Part shown: one piece after another, positions 13,351-26,440 of the stretch
Numbering within the stretch: the first letter of the stretch is position 1
Layout: the number at the start of each line of letters is the position of its first letter
NCBI GenBank assembly: GCA_001586965.3
Contig: LUCW03000296.1
Location: 5,001 to 69,000, forward strand
Source: Sphaeroforma sirkka
Lineage: Eukaryota > Opisthokonta > Ichthyosporea > Ichthyophonida
Length of the DNA stretch: 64,000 nt
Direction: 5' to 3'
Notes under the pieces: generated by a model
The model's database searches: none
Told to the model about the DNA's origin: nothing
Seen by the model: the letters and a program-made list of their open reading frames with translations, nothing else
Position numbers and translations under genes: made by a program

Positions 13351-13662
13351 AGACTACAGGTCTCAGGCCAGATTTTACAGCAAGTAACCCTCTTTGATTT
13401 ATAAAAGTCATCAAAGTTAGCTTACTCCCGAGAGCTAATCAAGATTGCTTAAACTACTCCCGAGAGTTGAGTTAATACTTAATCAACTCCAGAGAGCAAA
13501 TTAGGTTTCTCAATCAATTCCCGAGAGTGGATTAAGTCTGCCAACCGCAACATTCTAAAAATAGCTGCGGTTATATGTGAGCCACAACTGCGGAAAGACA
13601 TCATGTGATCAGCGTGAGATTTAGTTACAGTAAAGTCGAAATGAAATAGCATCGAAGTGTCA
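13351..13662. repeat. Dispersed LTR-like repeat, copy 1
   Basis: It begins tgagagactacag and contains repeated ctcccgagag(c/t) motifs, ending at agcatcgaagtgt. It aligns along its length with 18984-19359, same orientation, 5.6 kb away. The two could be the ends of one old LTR element or independent solo copies. No primer-binding site or reverse transcriptase was recognised between them. Confidence 0.65.
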
Positions 13663-16152
13663 AAGTGTTCTGCAGAATACTGACCATATGATTTTTTTAT
13701 CCTGGCCAGTCCAAGTGGCTGAACACTAGCACACACATCTTAGGTATAAAACCAAAGGTGACGATAGAAATGAATACATACATTTGTACTTCATTTAAAG
13801 TCTACTGCATTGCACTCGAACAATATCCTCTGCAGCTTTCTGCGCATATGTGAGCATCCGCAAGGGGTTGTTTTGCTCGATAATCCCTTCAATATGTGTT
13901 TGGCCTTAACTATAAATGTAGAAATCGATTGTTGAGTCTCAGAAACTAGTCGGTATAGCATAGCATAGACCTCTGGCTTGGTGTCTTCATCCGGTAGAAG
14001 GAAACTCTGTCGCCCTGTCCTCAGCAGTGAGCAATAGCGATTACCAATTAATTCCGAGCAGTCGTTTCAACAATCGAACATAGGCTTTCTTGCCCACGTA
14101 GTATGTTCATTCATCATAGTAACAAAAAGAAATACAAAACCAATTGAATTTTTAGTTGAATTAGCCTGTAAATAACATAATGTAGTAAATACACTAGTTC
14201 TGTTCGGTCACTTAAAAAGATGTGGTCGAATCCGAGTAATTCTCAGGAGTGTTAAGTCTGAAGCGCTATTGGGAATGGCACGCCTACTGTATTTATTAAT
14301 CACGATCCTACGTGGAACGAGGTTTTCTCGACTATCGGGTACTATAAAAACACCCATATCTATGGTTTCGGATGAGTCATCACTTCTATATCATTTAATC
14401 CTCTATTCCACTATCTGGTTTAATCCTCTGGTCCGATCCTGAGATAATCTTCTGGGTCCGGTCTTCTGGTCTGGTCCTGAAATCCTTTCCTCGGTTAGGT
14501 CCTTTGGACCGATCCTATATCTCCGCCTAAGAACTTTGTACACAGGCACCATTTGGCTTCCACGGTGGGATCACCACTACTGGGCGGATTTCTCTGAACC
14601 TTCCGCAATGGATAACAATATAGTATTAGTTGATAAGACTGCATCACAGGTTTTACCACAAAACAGGAGACTCGCGCCTTTTCGGGTTTGTAGTAAATAA
14701 GGAAAATGACTGAACCAACCAGCCAAAAAATAAGTTGCAGGTTGGCTCAGTCATTTACTTTATTCACTACATTATACTCTGGCTAATCGGCCCGTCGTCG
14801 TTTTACTTTTCAGAAGTGAGGTTCTCTGTGCATTGGGCTTTGAGACAGTTAGTCACCATTATGTGTCACGCAAGTTGGGTTTCAGTAATACGTACATACA
14901 AAACGTCAGAGCGTAAAAGAAACCTGTGTAGGTGTGCAGATAATAAACCATTCCAGGCTATCAACATATGCATACGTTGAAAAATCAATGATGCTCTGAT
15001 ACATATTGCCTAGTAGATACATGCTCAATAATAGAGGCGTCGCGGCGTAGCACATGATAGAGATGACTCATTAAATGGATCATTTGTCACTAGCAAAAGG
15101 AGGGTAGCATGTACAAAGCGGCAGTTCTGGTTGGTACCTTCCTTAGGATCGGCCAGCTTTCGCTATCATAGTTGTCAGTCGGAGGAATTAGTGCGCTGAA
15201 ACTTTTCTATACGTAAGTGCTGTGTGCCGTGGTGGGTCACGGAAATAGAGTTGCAATCATTCTAATGTCTATGTATGGAGAAACTCGTCCCAGACGAAAT
15301 CACTATTCCAGTTCATTGTCAGCTTGCCCAAAATAAAATAGACATCCATATTTAAAAAAAGTCACTTTTGGCGAGAGCTGAACCATCAGAGAGGTCTCAC
15401 TGGCTTAGATGGAAGATCGAAACCCCTGGACAAAGTATCAGCGTTATCATCGTCACCCTGTTGATTTTGAATGTGACCACCAGTTGAGGTTGGAGCGGTT
15501 GCAGCGCTAGTAGACTTGGTGCCCAGCCCCATCGGTGGTGGGTTCGTGGACATAATAGCAATAAGGATTATTTTAACGACAAAGCCAATCAGCAAGTCAC
15601 GCTTAAGAATAGCGACGGAGAGTATCAGAATCTATCAGGTTACTACGGAACCCAAAGGGGCACGGCCTGCAACGCTACGGAGAACGGCGAGGCCTTTGAT
15701 ATTCTCCAAAATATAATAGGCTATCATAGCTGTAACACGGACCATACACAACTTGTGAATTTTTCGCAACCACACAATTGCAGTACATAAGGGGGAACAA
15801 TGTTGCCGTTTGGTTCAGACAACTGAGAAGCAATCCGGCAAATATAGAACTTGTGTTCTGGCTTGGAAACACATAGGTTGTGCATTGACTCGAACTCGTA
15901 CAGTGAGCACGATAAAAATAAACTCCTGTGAAGCTGTGGAAGGGGCGACCCATGGCTCAATCAGATGCCAGTAGTAAAACTTGTTGGTCACACATCCAGT
16001 TTCATCACATCATTTGTTTTGGCACTTCGGTCGGAGTATAGCCATTCGAGTTGCGGAAAGGCTTATACTCAACCCATGTCTGCGTTTTGCGGAACCATGG
16101 CACGATAGAACGAACATATCGAACACCGTATATAAAATGGGCATCCCTCCTA

Positions 16153-16188
<36 letters not shown>

Positions 16189-16297
16189 GAATCTGAATAC
16201 ACAGGAGCATCAAACTTCGATATAGATGTGTTGGTAGTGATTTTACCTATTGTGGTAACGTGTAAGCGTGTAAATGTATACTAGATAGCGTGAAATA
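13663..16297. other. Gene-poor stretch
   Basis: No recognisable gene. A short (TA)n run lies at about 16156-16186. Open frames are short and without known domains. Confidence 0.4.
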
Positions 16298-16456
16298 CTT
16301 CACTTTTGTATAATGAAGCTTGCGATCAATGGACGGAATGTAATTATTCATTTCTAACCTGTACTCTATTTCGGTTGGCGTCCAGACATTTGGCGCACAA
16401 ACCTCCTAGGTGATCCAACTGACTGTTTTTATCTTCGTATCTGAGAGGTTGTAAGG
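16298..16456. repeat. Dispersed repeat copy 2 (pairs with 8205-8355)
   Basis: It matches 8205-8355 in blocks around tttcggttggcgtccag and gatccaactgac. It lies 0.8 kb left of the second degenerate coding fragment, the same order as in copy 1. Confidence 0.7.
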
Positions 16457-17250
16457 CGGAGGTGACTAGAGTAACAAAGTATTCCGTAATAATTTATTAA
16501 ACTGATGTTGCTAGTCCACTATAGGTTTAGCAAAAGGGGGTATTGGCATCAGGGCTACCTGGGTTAATACTATCCGGTCAGTCAGCCTCAGCCCTAGCTC
16601 ACAGGGCCCATGCTGGCAGGGGACGCTGTCATCAAATATAGTTTGATGACACGAAATATCTTCAGTTTGGTACTTGGGCGAAGTAGGTCTTACATCCCCC
16701 CAAACAAGCAAGACAGGGCTCTGGCCCAGCTGGCTGCGGTAGAGACCACGGTGCAATTACCAGAGCCACCCCCAGTGCGAACTTTAAACTTCTGTCCTTA
16801 TTAGGGTGAAAAACTGATAACCAACAAAAGGTGTGAGAGCCGAACAGAAAAATAGGTGGAAAAGAAAAATAGAAAACACAAAAACACTAACACATAAACA
16901 CACAGGAATTAGTAATGCCTGTATAGCAGGGGTAGCTAGGTGGTGTGTAGGTGAGGGATGTACTGGTTTGGCGATAGAGGTGATTAGATAACTGTGTTTA
17001 TCCTGAGTATAGGCTGGGCATTTCATACCTAGGGCTGCGTGAGGACAACGTCACAGCCGTGAGTTTCAACTTCGATCTGCAATCTGCGCTAATATGAATC
17101 TGTAGAGAGCGTCAATCGGAAGGCGCACCGAAGTGCTGAGTTGAGCTTAGCCGCTGGGAAACGGGTGGACTCACCGCGGCTTACATCTGTCAATAGTGTG
17201 TACTTTTTTAGGGTACGGTTGCTGCCGTGCTGGAAGCTGATCGCCAATTG

Positions 17251-17703
17251 TTAATCACAAAAAAGTTTGGCGAGCAACGCCTTGTTGTCCTCTGGCGCGT
17301 CACGGTCAGGATTTTCACAGAAGAGCCAGTTCGAGTGCACCGTGGCACCTCGCGTCCCTGGGGCAAACAGGTCGGGTGTTCGCAGTAGTATGAGTTTAGC
17401 TCTGTGAATCCAATAAATTTTGTTAGTAGCGATGTTCTGACAAATGTGGATTACCGGAAGGTCCAATCCGAGCACTATAGCCGGTTTTATAAACTTTACA
17501 TCTTGTTGGATTGACGGTGGGAGATAAGGTCTGCCGCGGGACCCGTTTGCTGCTCGTTCATTTTGTTCCCAAGCTTCTCGTGGACTGTATGATGGGAGGA
17601 GCGGTTCGTAATAAGCCGGAGGAGCCGTGTTGACGGACGCGTTGCGATCCCATGCGGACTTCCAACCATGCTGGTCCCAGGTATTCTCGTAGCCATTCCA
17701 CAT
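17251..17703 (-). pseudogene. Degenerate coding fragment, unknown family, copy 2
   Basis: A 150-codon minus-strand open stretch with LLRTPDLF, GTR, SNWLF and DAPEDNKALLAKLF near its end, the same ordered pattern as in 8476-8826. The amino half is rich in Trp, Asn, Pro and Tyr. No known domain is recognised. It is likely an old mobile-element protein. Confidence 0.35.
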
Positions 17704-18983
17704 TAAATAGGGGGTTTTAGGGTTACGTGGTCATTTTTTGCTGTTGTCGCCTGTGGAGACTGGATAGTGCCAATAAATGTTGTTCGAACGACAGAAGTCC
17801 GTAAAATGCTCACTGTTAAAGAGGCCTTCCTTTACTGCGCTATAGATGTTGGTAGCTGCCCAATCTCGGGCTGCTGCTTGAGCTGTAAGACAGCGTCAAG
17901 CGCTGTCTTCTCCGTATGTTTCAGGGCGGCGCCATGGACCTGACAGATAAATCAGAACAGCATACAAGCGAAGCCTCGACTGACCTTTGTACAGACCTTG
18001 TAGTCGTTCTAACCTCGCCCAAGTACAGCGCCCAAGGGATTGTGACAGGACACACATCGTGGGACCCGCCTGTGCACCTTCTGTGGTGCACTTAAGGCAC
18101 TGGGACCACGCGTGCCCATTTGTGCGCCTAGAGATGGCTTTGGTCCGTATGGACACAGGGTTTTAGGGGTTTAGGGTTTTACTTAAAAGACTGTACGTGG
18201 AGGCCGTCGAGGTATGCCATGAGCTCTGGAAGGGTAAGGTGGATGGTGGCTGGGCTGGGTTGGGTTGGTTTTTTGGTGCGAAGCACCACCATAGGAGACC
18301 GTGTGCGGTCGGAAGGGGAGTGGTGGTGGCATTCCCAGGGGTTGCGGGGATGTGTCGGCGAGCAGTTTGATTGGTTCGTTCTGCTGGCGAGAATGTATGT
18401 GCGTGGCAAGCTACTGGTCTACTTCCTCACGAGTCAGCTGCTGGCCATCGGCTTCGCTATCGTTTACGGTGTCGTCTACACTCTGTGTGGCCAGGGCGCA
18501 CACTAGCGGGGAGGAGAGTGGTGCAAGCGTGGACACAACCTGGACGTGAACCTTCATCTCTGCGGGGTTTACCATCTGAGTCGACCGCACTGGTGCACAT
18601 GTCACTGTGTCCGTCGTGGAGCAGATGCTGGGTGCTCTTAACCCCGTTAAGGATGAATGTAAAGTAGACAGAATCGGTTCCTGGCACTCGAAGTCCTCCT
18701 CGAAAGGTAGCGGGGCTGTGGTCCGATACGTCGGTGCCAAAGAGGGGTTCGAGTTTTGGTGAGGCGTTTCTTCCGGGGGTGTCAAAGACTTGTCTGAATC
18801 TTTCGCAGCCACTGTCTGTGCACGGGTCCGACGGGGCAGAGGATCATGACTGGCAAGAGGTTAGTTGGGGTTGTGTACACACACTGGGAGAAGGCTACTG
18901 GGGGATGCATGGGCGTGGAGCAGGCACTGGCAAGTTTGCCAATGAGCGTGAAGTCCCAAGGTGGTAAGCCGAGCTCCTCTGAG
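17704..18983. other. GC-richer stretch without a recognised gene
   Basis: The stretch is richer in G than its surroundings and has overlapping open frames on both strands (for example 133 codons on the minus strand at 18411-18812), none with a recognisable domain. A TTTAGGG-like tract lies at about 18160-18179. Confidence 0.35.
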
Positions 18984-19359
18984 AGACTACAGATCTCAGG
19001 TCAGATTTTACAGCAAGAAACCATCTTTGATTTATGGAAGTCATCAGAGTCAGCTCACTCTTGAGAGCTAAGCCATCAGAGTCAGCTCACTCCTGAGAGC
19101 TAAGTCATCAGAGTTAGCTCACTCTCGAGAGCTAATCAAGTTGCTCAAATTACTCTCAAGAGTTAAGTTATCACTTAGCCGACTCCCGAGAGCAGATTAA
19201 GTTTCTCAACCGATTCCCGAGAGTGGATTAAGCCTGTCAACCGCAACATTCTAATAATAGCTGCGGTTCTATTTGAGTCACAACCTATGGGGAAAGGCAT
19301 CATGTGATCAGCGTGAGACTTAGTTGCAGAGAAGTTGAAATAGAAAAGCATCGAAGTGT
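18984..19359. repeat. Dispersed LTR-like repeat, copy 2
   Basis: It is homologous to 13351-13662. It contains an internal 32-33-bp tandem repeat (cagagt(c/t)agctcactc... gagagctaag) about three times at 19029-19132, where copy 1 has one. It stops exactly where the copia LTR begins (19360), so the copia element probably inserted into it or beside it. Confidence 0.65.
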
Positions 19360-19539
19360 TGTAGTAAACACATCAAAATACGATACTAAAACCTACTGAG
19401 TCTCCCTGAGACTCAGTGCGGTGTATTTATTCTTATATTTGATTGTCTACGTGGTCTACAAATAATTCACCTCGTGTGAATTAATTGTAAACTAATTCTA
19501 ACTCCACACTGATAGTGGTTTAAGGGGACTTTAACTACA
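19360..19539 (-). repeat. Ty1/copia 3' LTR
   Basis: A 180-bp segment with inverted ends TGTAGT...ACTACA. On the minus strand it is directly preceded by the purine tract gagcttgaggggag, as expected of a polypurine tract next to a 3' LTR. I did not find a matching 5' LTR. Confidence 0.7.
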
Positions 19540-21960
19540 CTCCCCTCAAGCTCAAGCGTCACCAGTGATTGAAGAGCTTCAAAAATAAATGACCTCTTAA
19601 ACTATTGAAAATTAAACAATTAAAACTAGTAGTGTAAATTAAACAAAATATTATTTAAAAAACTAGTGAAAATCCTTCTGCTGAGTAAGTTCGTGCCTTG
19701 GAAACTGGTCTTTTGAACCATCCTGGCTGTGCTGGTATATTTTCACCCCCCAAAAAGCTAGGGTATCCGCTGGTATGTTTTACCCTCCCCCCCCCATAAG
19801 CTAGTGTATCCGCTGGAGTTATTATTGTTCTCAGATATTAAAGTATGTTAGTTTTAAGTGAATAGTTATCCTTCCATATGTAAAATTCATCCTCAAAAAA
19901 GCGTATATCTCTGGTTCGTGATACTCTGTTGGTTTCTGGACTAAAAACTCGAAAAGTATCAGAGGTGGTTCGCTGGGGGTTAGCCATCACAATTCCACGG
20001 CGAGCACGTCTATCCCATTTGTTGCTTTTAGTCGTCTTCCTCCATAAACATTTGCTGCCGAAAGTTCGAAAACGGTTATAATTTGGTTTACGGCCAGTGA
20101 ACCTTTCGATTGGCGTTGTCGGGTTCCTCTTACTCCCGACGTAGTTGTGAGCGTCTGAGACATGTTGGTATGCTTCACTCCAAAATTCATCACCTAATCC
20201 TGAGTTGTGCAGAGTCGCTCTAGCTCTTCTTAAATTAGTAACATTGTGTTGTGGTGAGTCTTTTGGTGTTGATCGAATATCGTAGCCAATTTCCACTTCT
20301 TTATCCACAAATTCCGAGCCTCGGTCGAATTGTAAAATGTTTGCTTTTCGTCCACTTAGTACTGTTAAGTCGTCCAATGCTCCGAGTAAGGTGTCATATA
20401 CTACAGGCGCTTTCTTGGTGGACAGAGGTTCGAATTTCTCAAAGTTGGAGCAATCGTCTATGAGAGTAAGGCCATAGCAATATCCTCCGATACTCCGTTT
20501 AAATTTTCCAATAAGGTCAATATAGAGTAAGTCCATTGGGTTTTGTGATGGGGCGTTCTTTTTGATTTTTCGTGTCCGACGTCTGACAAGTTTACCCATG
20601 ATACAAGACTCACAGTTTGCATGGTAGTCGATAGGTGGGAGGCCCTTGGGTAAGTGATCTGGATGTGCTAGTCGTTCATGCCAGCTGGCGGCGTAAGCAA
20701 ATTCTTTTGAAAAAAGTTCCAGGGGTACGACGTAAACGCATTGCTTTTGCTCGCAATTATATACCAGGTGTCGGGGAGATAGTAAGAGGCAGACTGCGTT
20801 ATCCATGTAGATTTTGTATCCTGCCTTGGTTAATTGGGGAACACTGATTAAGTTGGTTTTCAGGGTTGGCCCATAAATAGCCCTTCCAGCGTCACTCAAT
20901 TGCCCTGAATGAGTTGCGATACCAATAGTTGACACTTTGCGTTTGATATCAACTCCAGATCGTTAATAATGTGGACTGAGGCTCCACTGTCTAGAGTCCC
21001 ACTAGGCTCAGCCATTGTTATCTCGTCAGTCGTAGATGCTCTCAGGCCGAAAATTATCTCAGATTCTATAGCTTTGATAGGTGAAGAGGTAGCGTCCTCA
21101 CTAAATTTATCGCTAAAAGCTTCATCTTCTTCGGAGTCGCTGTCGGACAGCAGGTCGGGTAGGTCATCGTAGTCATCCTCACTAGAGCTGTCGAGTAGAA
21201 GTCCCGGCGGTCCATCGTCTTCGTCCGAACTACAATTATTTAGAGTAAAATCTGATAGTTCTCTCTCGTCCGGCTCGATGTTAGTCTTCATAACGAATCC
21301 GGGGCAATTTTGGGGGGTAGCCATGATGGCTTCTGGCATATCCTCATCTGACAATTCGATGTCCGATTCGACATAGTCGGCAATTGCTGGAAATGCTCTA
21401 ACGCCTTCATCGTCATTACTGGAATTCTGCTCATTATTCATGTCCAAATTGGACGTTACTTTAGGAGGTTTACGCATTTCTTCCCTGGAGTAGTATCCTC
21501 TTACGTTAGATGCTTTTCTATAAAATTCGATACGTTTATCTTGATGATAGCTGGGTTTCTTCAACGGATAGTTGGCGCGTCGTGAGTTGGGTGTAGATTT
21601 CGGTACTGAATAGTCGTCGCGGTGGGGCTTGGACTCCTCAGTTCTTTTACGGTGATGGCGATCGTCGGAGTTATTTCCACGATTGTTAGAATATCGATTT
21701 TCATAGGGTTTGCGATACTACCTGCGGTCAGAGTAAATGTGCGGTCTGGGTCTGCGATGCTTGGATCGGCAGTCACGAGCAAGGTGACCTGGTTTGCTAC
21801 AATTGAAGCACTTTCGTTCTGCTCTGGCAGAAAGTGCTCTCTCTCCTCCTCGAGTCTCTGTATTAGAGGTCGATGTTTGAATTTCCTCCATATCGAATTG
21901 TCGGAGATATTCACAGAGCTCCTCTCATGCATTGGACTCGTAATTCTTGAGCCATTAAAA
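19360..21960 (-). mobile_element. Broken Ty1/copia retrotransposon fossil
   Basis: On the minus strand, reading from high to low coordinates, one sees a gag part with a CCHC zinc knuckle (about 21768-21809), an acidic linker, an aspartic protease with LDSGASVH (about 20985-21010), and a copia integrase (19838-20935), followed by a polypurine tract and the 3' LTR. Reverse transcriptase and RNase H were not recognised. The element is broken in several places. Without a second LTR its age cannot be estimated from LTR divergence. Confidence 0.85.
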
Positions 21961-22418
21961 AATACCTCTTAAGGTGAAAAAGGTTCTCACTTATTCTACG
22001 ATCCAATCCAAAGGCAGCGTCACCACGTCTTCAACGATTGTGGCTTCCATTGTAATCTTTGGCCTTATGCTCTTAGGTTGTACTTCTCCGATAGTTAGGG
22101 ATGCCTTTATGCCCATCAGAGATATTCTATATTGATGATTCCATACTCCCGGTATTTCGGTTCCGAGATAATTCCATCTAAAATATTTCTGTGTCCCTCT
22201 CTGAGTTTAGATTCTCTCCTTGGTTGATGCTGGGATAAACCTTGTTGAGTCTCCGCTGTAATCCTGGTTTACTGCGATCAATAGTTATACTCGCCTATAA
22301 GCTCGAGTTGTGGAATCGTTGTTCGCCTCTACACCGTGGTGAAATCTCACGAGGAGAGACAAACTCCGATCCGGAAGTAGATGGTAGACATCTAGTTTTT
22401 ATCAACATAACGTTGTAA
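21961..22418. other. Spacer between the copia and gypsy fossils
   Basis: This probably holds remains of the copia 5' end and of the gypsy 3' untranslated or LTR part. I could not delimit an LTR. Confidence 0.35.
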
Positions 22419-25348
22419 TTATTGATGTTGTGCTGATTTCTTCTTCTGGCGAGTTTGCTCGGCTTTGTGGTATGCAGTGATATCATTCGGATCGTCAAAA
22501 GCTTCGACTGACTCCCAAGTTGGATCACCTTCCCGCCAGCGAACCAAGTATTCTGTATTTCCTGTGGAATCATTCTGTCTATGTTGAATGATGTAACGGA
22601 CCGAAGAACTATCCTGCCACATATGATCCTCTAAAGGTTTTTCGGTGGCTCTATGAACTAATCGCAAAAGTTCCACTCTACCTGGTTTACCTTTGAAAGT
22701 ATCTGGAAGTGAACCACCCTTGTGTGTCAGTTCATATATTTGTCCCTGTCTGGCTTTGACAACATATGGTCCAAACATTGGTCGCATTGCTTTGGTTGTG
22801 CGACCTTCGGACCGTACCATTACCACATCCCCTGGTTGAAAGGCGATAAAATCGTAAGCATGGAGGCGGTCAACCTGCCTGGATAGTGTGTCTGCGTATT
22901 TCTGCGTGACCTTGTAGAGCGTCGGCAAGATAGTGTCGTGCAAACAATCCAGCCGGTGTGCCCAAGCCTCATTGGTGACCTGCTGATTCCCCGGAAAGTC
23001 GTCCGTGAAGTCAGCAAGCGGAACATGACGGCGACCGAAGTAAGCACTGAATGGTTGTGTCTTGTGTCGCCGAGATATTCGGAGGTTCTGGCACAGCATA
23101 ATAAGTGGTAGTTGGACATCCCATGCCGTAGGTAAAGATTCACATAGCTTGCGAACTCCTTCGTGTATGTCTCTGTGTCTTCTCTCCGCTGCTCCCAGAA
23201 CCTGAGGACGATTTCGCATGCATCACTCCAACTGCTTGAGTTATTAGTTTAATAATCTTGTTCGAAAACTCGCCTCCTTCGTCTGATTGGATTTTCCTGG
23301 GAAAACCATGTTCCCCAAACACCTCCATAAGTTTCGATGTCACCACTTCTGCTGACTTTATGGCGTTACTCTTAATATCGAGTACCCCGTTGCTATATCC
23401 AAGACGTGCAATATATATCGATTTCCTGCTGTTGAAACTAGTGGCATTGGAATCATGTCGACTTGAATATGATCCATGGATACTTTGCCGTTATATGAAT
23501 CATCGGGTGAAATCCCTTTCGTAATACCCCCTGTCCTAGATATGTGTGACAGTTTTTCCTAACAGTTTGTGCAAGTTCCAGAGCGTTAGGCAACGAATGT
23601 CCGTTCTGCTGTAGTTGAGCAACAGTATCCTCTGCTCTATGATGCCCAATATCATGCTGACACAAGGTGAGCTGTGTGCGACGTCATGGCTACTTCCGAG
23701 GTAGCGATCGATACTAGCCGAGACGTATCTAGTGGGGTGACTTTCGATACTGAGGACGGTTCTGCATATCCCAATCGTGCTGAAAACGTCGCTGGAAGGC
23801 TGTAATCATTGCGTGGGCCTACTCTACCAATGACTGTGTGACCTCATGGTGTCTTGCCACTCGCATACTTTCCGTATTTGAGGAAGGAGTGGGCTGTCCT
23901 TGGAACTAATACTGGGTCTCTTTGTAGAAGCGACTTGAATAACTGGAACCAAGACTCGTGGGGCGCCCACGGTAGACACACCGTAGCTGTGGCCCTCTCT
24001 GATCGCGCGCAACATTCTATGGATTAATCTCCATGGTGGGTTCATCCATCCGTCTATATCTTCCAACAATGTGCAAACGCTCCACCCCTGTCATCGTCGG
24101 TGTAGTAGCGTGGCAAATGATGATCCTGTTGCGAAGCGAAGACATCGACATTATTCTCACCCATAATACGTTGCGCTTGCTCAAAGTAATCTGGAAAAAG
24201 TTGTCAACACTCTGCATTTAGTATCTCCGGGTCCTCAGTCTCAACAGTTCCCTCATGAAGCCTAGACCACGCGTCTGGTAACACGTTCTTTATACCCGGG
24301 ATGTGCGAGATAGTAAAATTGAAAGGCGCTATGATGTGATGCCATCGTTGTAGCATCGGATTCAGCTTTAGCTGTGTGTTCATATACACCAAAGCCTTGT
24401 GATCAGTCAACACTGAAAAGCGTTGACCTTCGAGATGATCCCGGAAGTGTGTGAGACCGTATACCAAGGCCAATAATTCCTTCATGGGTGTTGTGTAATT
24501 GCGCTGCGCTGCGTTGAGGGTCTTGCTGAAGAACATTAGGTATTGCTTCTTCCCTTCTATGGTCTGGAACAATGCACCTCCAATACCGTAGTCGCTTGCA
24601 TCCGTTTCGAGTTGTAAAGGCACTTCGTCGACGGGAAATTTCAACACTACTGCCTCAACTATGGTTTGCTTCATGGCATCCCAAGCTTGCTACTGTCTCT
24701 GTTCCCACCTGTCTCCAATGATTTCCTTAGGCCTCAGTCATACGAATTCCCGGAGTAGGGCAACTACCTCTGCAAAGTTTGGTAGGTGCTCGTGAAGAAA
24801 GTTGGCTAATCCCAAGGCCGATGCAATGTCTTTGTACTTCTTCGGGTTGGCCAGTCAATGAGCTTGGCCTGCTTTTCATGGCAAATATCAATTCCGGCCT
24901 TCGATACTCGCTTCCCTAGGATCATGACTTCCTTGACTGTAAAATGACATTTTGAAGGGTTTAGGTGGTACGTCAGCCGCCGAATGACCTCTTTCACTAC
25001 TCGTACACGTGTTTCTCGTAGTCATCTGTTGCTATTACGATGTCGTCCAGGTAGTGGTATGCCGGAAGTCCTTGCAATATCAAACTCAGTGTACGCTGAA
25101 ACTGCTGCGTCAGTGTGTGTAGTCCAAATGGCACTTATGTAAAAGAATACTGGCTTTTGCCATGTGTGAAACTGAATAGATACTGAGAATCAGGGTGAAT
25201 TGGGAGTCGATGGTACGCTGCGGTTAGATCCAATGTCGTGTAATATCTCTACCCTTTGATGAAACCAATGATGTCGTTGATATGGGGAATAATAAACTGA
25301 TCCGCCGGTATTTATGCATTCACCGCTCTGAGGTCCAAACACACTCGT

Positions 25349-25808
25349 GTAAACTTCGATGGAAATTACTAGGTTTCAAACTATATACAATTTAGTCAGT
25401 TAGGATTTAGCAGTGGTAGCTTGTGTAAGAATGATCGGGACTGCCTCTTGTTAAGAGCCTAAATATCCTCGATCACACAGGGCGTACCTCTAGCTGTTCT
25501 TTATTGAATAATTTTCACTAGGAGTACTAAGTGTTCATGACCACTTGCTTGCCTAATTTGTAAATAGACATAATAACGTAAGTCACGTTAATACATTAGC
25601 TGATATGAATAAAGTTCCATCTGAAGAAAAGTTAAAAAAAAAGAAAAGACTTATTGGATTTTGGAGATTGGCGGGAGGACCAAAATCTATAAGTAGTAGT
25701 TCGGAGATTATAAAATTTAGTTTATATATCCTACATCTACTAATGTATTAACGTGACTTACGTTATTATGTCTATTTACAAATTAGGCAAGTGGTCATGA
25801 ACACTTAG
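25349..25808. mobile_element. Non-autonomous repeat, copy A, inside the gypsy fossil
   Basis: It begins gtaaacttcgatggaaatta and is nearly identical with copy B (26441 onward) up to about 25743. It then ends in an inverted copy of its own inner part. Gypsy sequence resumes immediately at 25809. The family is not recognised. Confidence 0.75.
25527..25808. mobile_element. Fold-back (MITE-like) structure with 70-bp arms
   Basis: The arm 25527-25599 (ctaagtgttcatgaccactt...) is the reverse complement of 25740-25808, differing only by a 4-base ttgc repeat in the left arm. The arms flank a 140-bp AT-rich centre. A TA lies at both outer edges if the arms are counted from agtgttcatgacc, compatible with a Tc1/mariner-type target duplication, but copy B has only the left arm, so this may instead be a rearranged end of the larger repeat. 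Confidence 0.6.
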
Positions 25809-26440
25809 CACTTTCTTTAGTTCTCCAGATTGAGTATACTCTGGCACGGTGAGCAAAGGTAAGTTAACGGAAGTGGCTATATCCCTTTGAACTATGACCA
25901 AATCTTGAATCCACTTCTGCACCTGTCTATCTACCCATGGTGTCCATTAGTTTGCTACAAAGTTCCTTACTGCCTTCCGTATCCTTGCAGCTTGATCTCG
26001 TGTCACTGGCAATCTAACTTCGCCTCCTTCCAGTCTGCACCTGTCCTTTTCTCGAATACCGTCATTGTTCGTCTGTTCCTTATCTAGTTCCAGGCGAACA
26101 CCGGTTTCCTCTGTCAAATCTGGTGGTGTCTCAACGGTATTGGTTTCAATAGTTTGTCTAGCTCCGTTGGATCTATGGGTGAGAATGGCGATTGAAGGCC
26201 TCCCACGTATAGCCCTAAGCCAGGCATAAGATACTGGCCTACGATCGCGTCGATTACCGAGAAGGACCAGGTTATTCGTCATAATCCGGTCGAGGAGCGA
26301 GGATGGGGCTAAGCCAATGCCGCACCAGACCACGGAGGTATTCGTTGGCTGGCCTGGATTGGAAGTATCATAGGCGGAACCAACAAGCGCGATGATTTGG
26401 TTTGAACCAAAATTTGGAAATAGTACTTCAACAGCGTGAT

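Noticed and set aside
18411-18812. 133-codon minus-strand frame as a gene
   Set aside because: It overlaps other frames of similar length on both strands in G-rich DNA and shows no recognisable domain.
20400-20470. tRNA-like B-box motifs (gaggttcgaattt and similar)
   Set aside because: No matching A-box or cloverleaf arms at the required distance; the site lies in copia integrase sequence.
25620-25750. Small 47-codon frame in the fold-back repeat
   Set aside because: The frame is not kept in the nearly identical copy at 26700-26830, so it is not under coding constraint.
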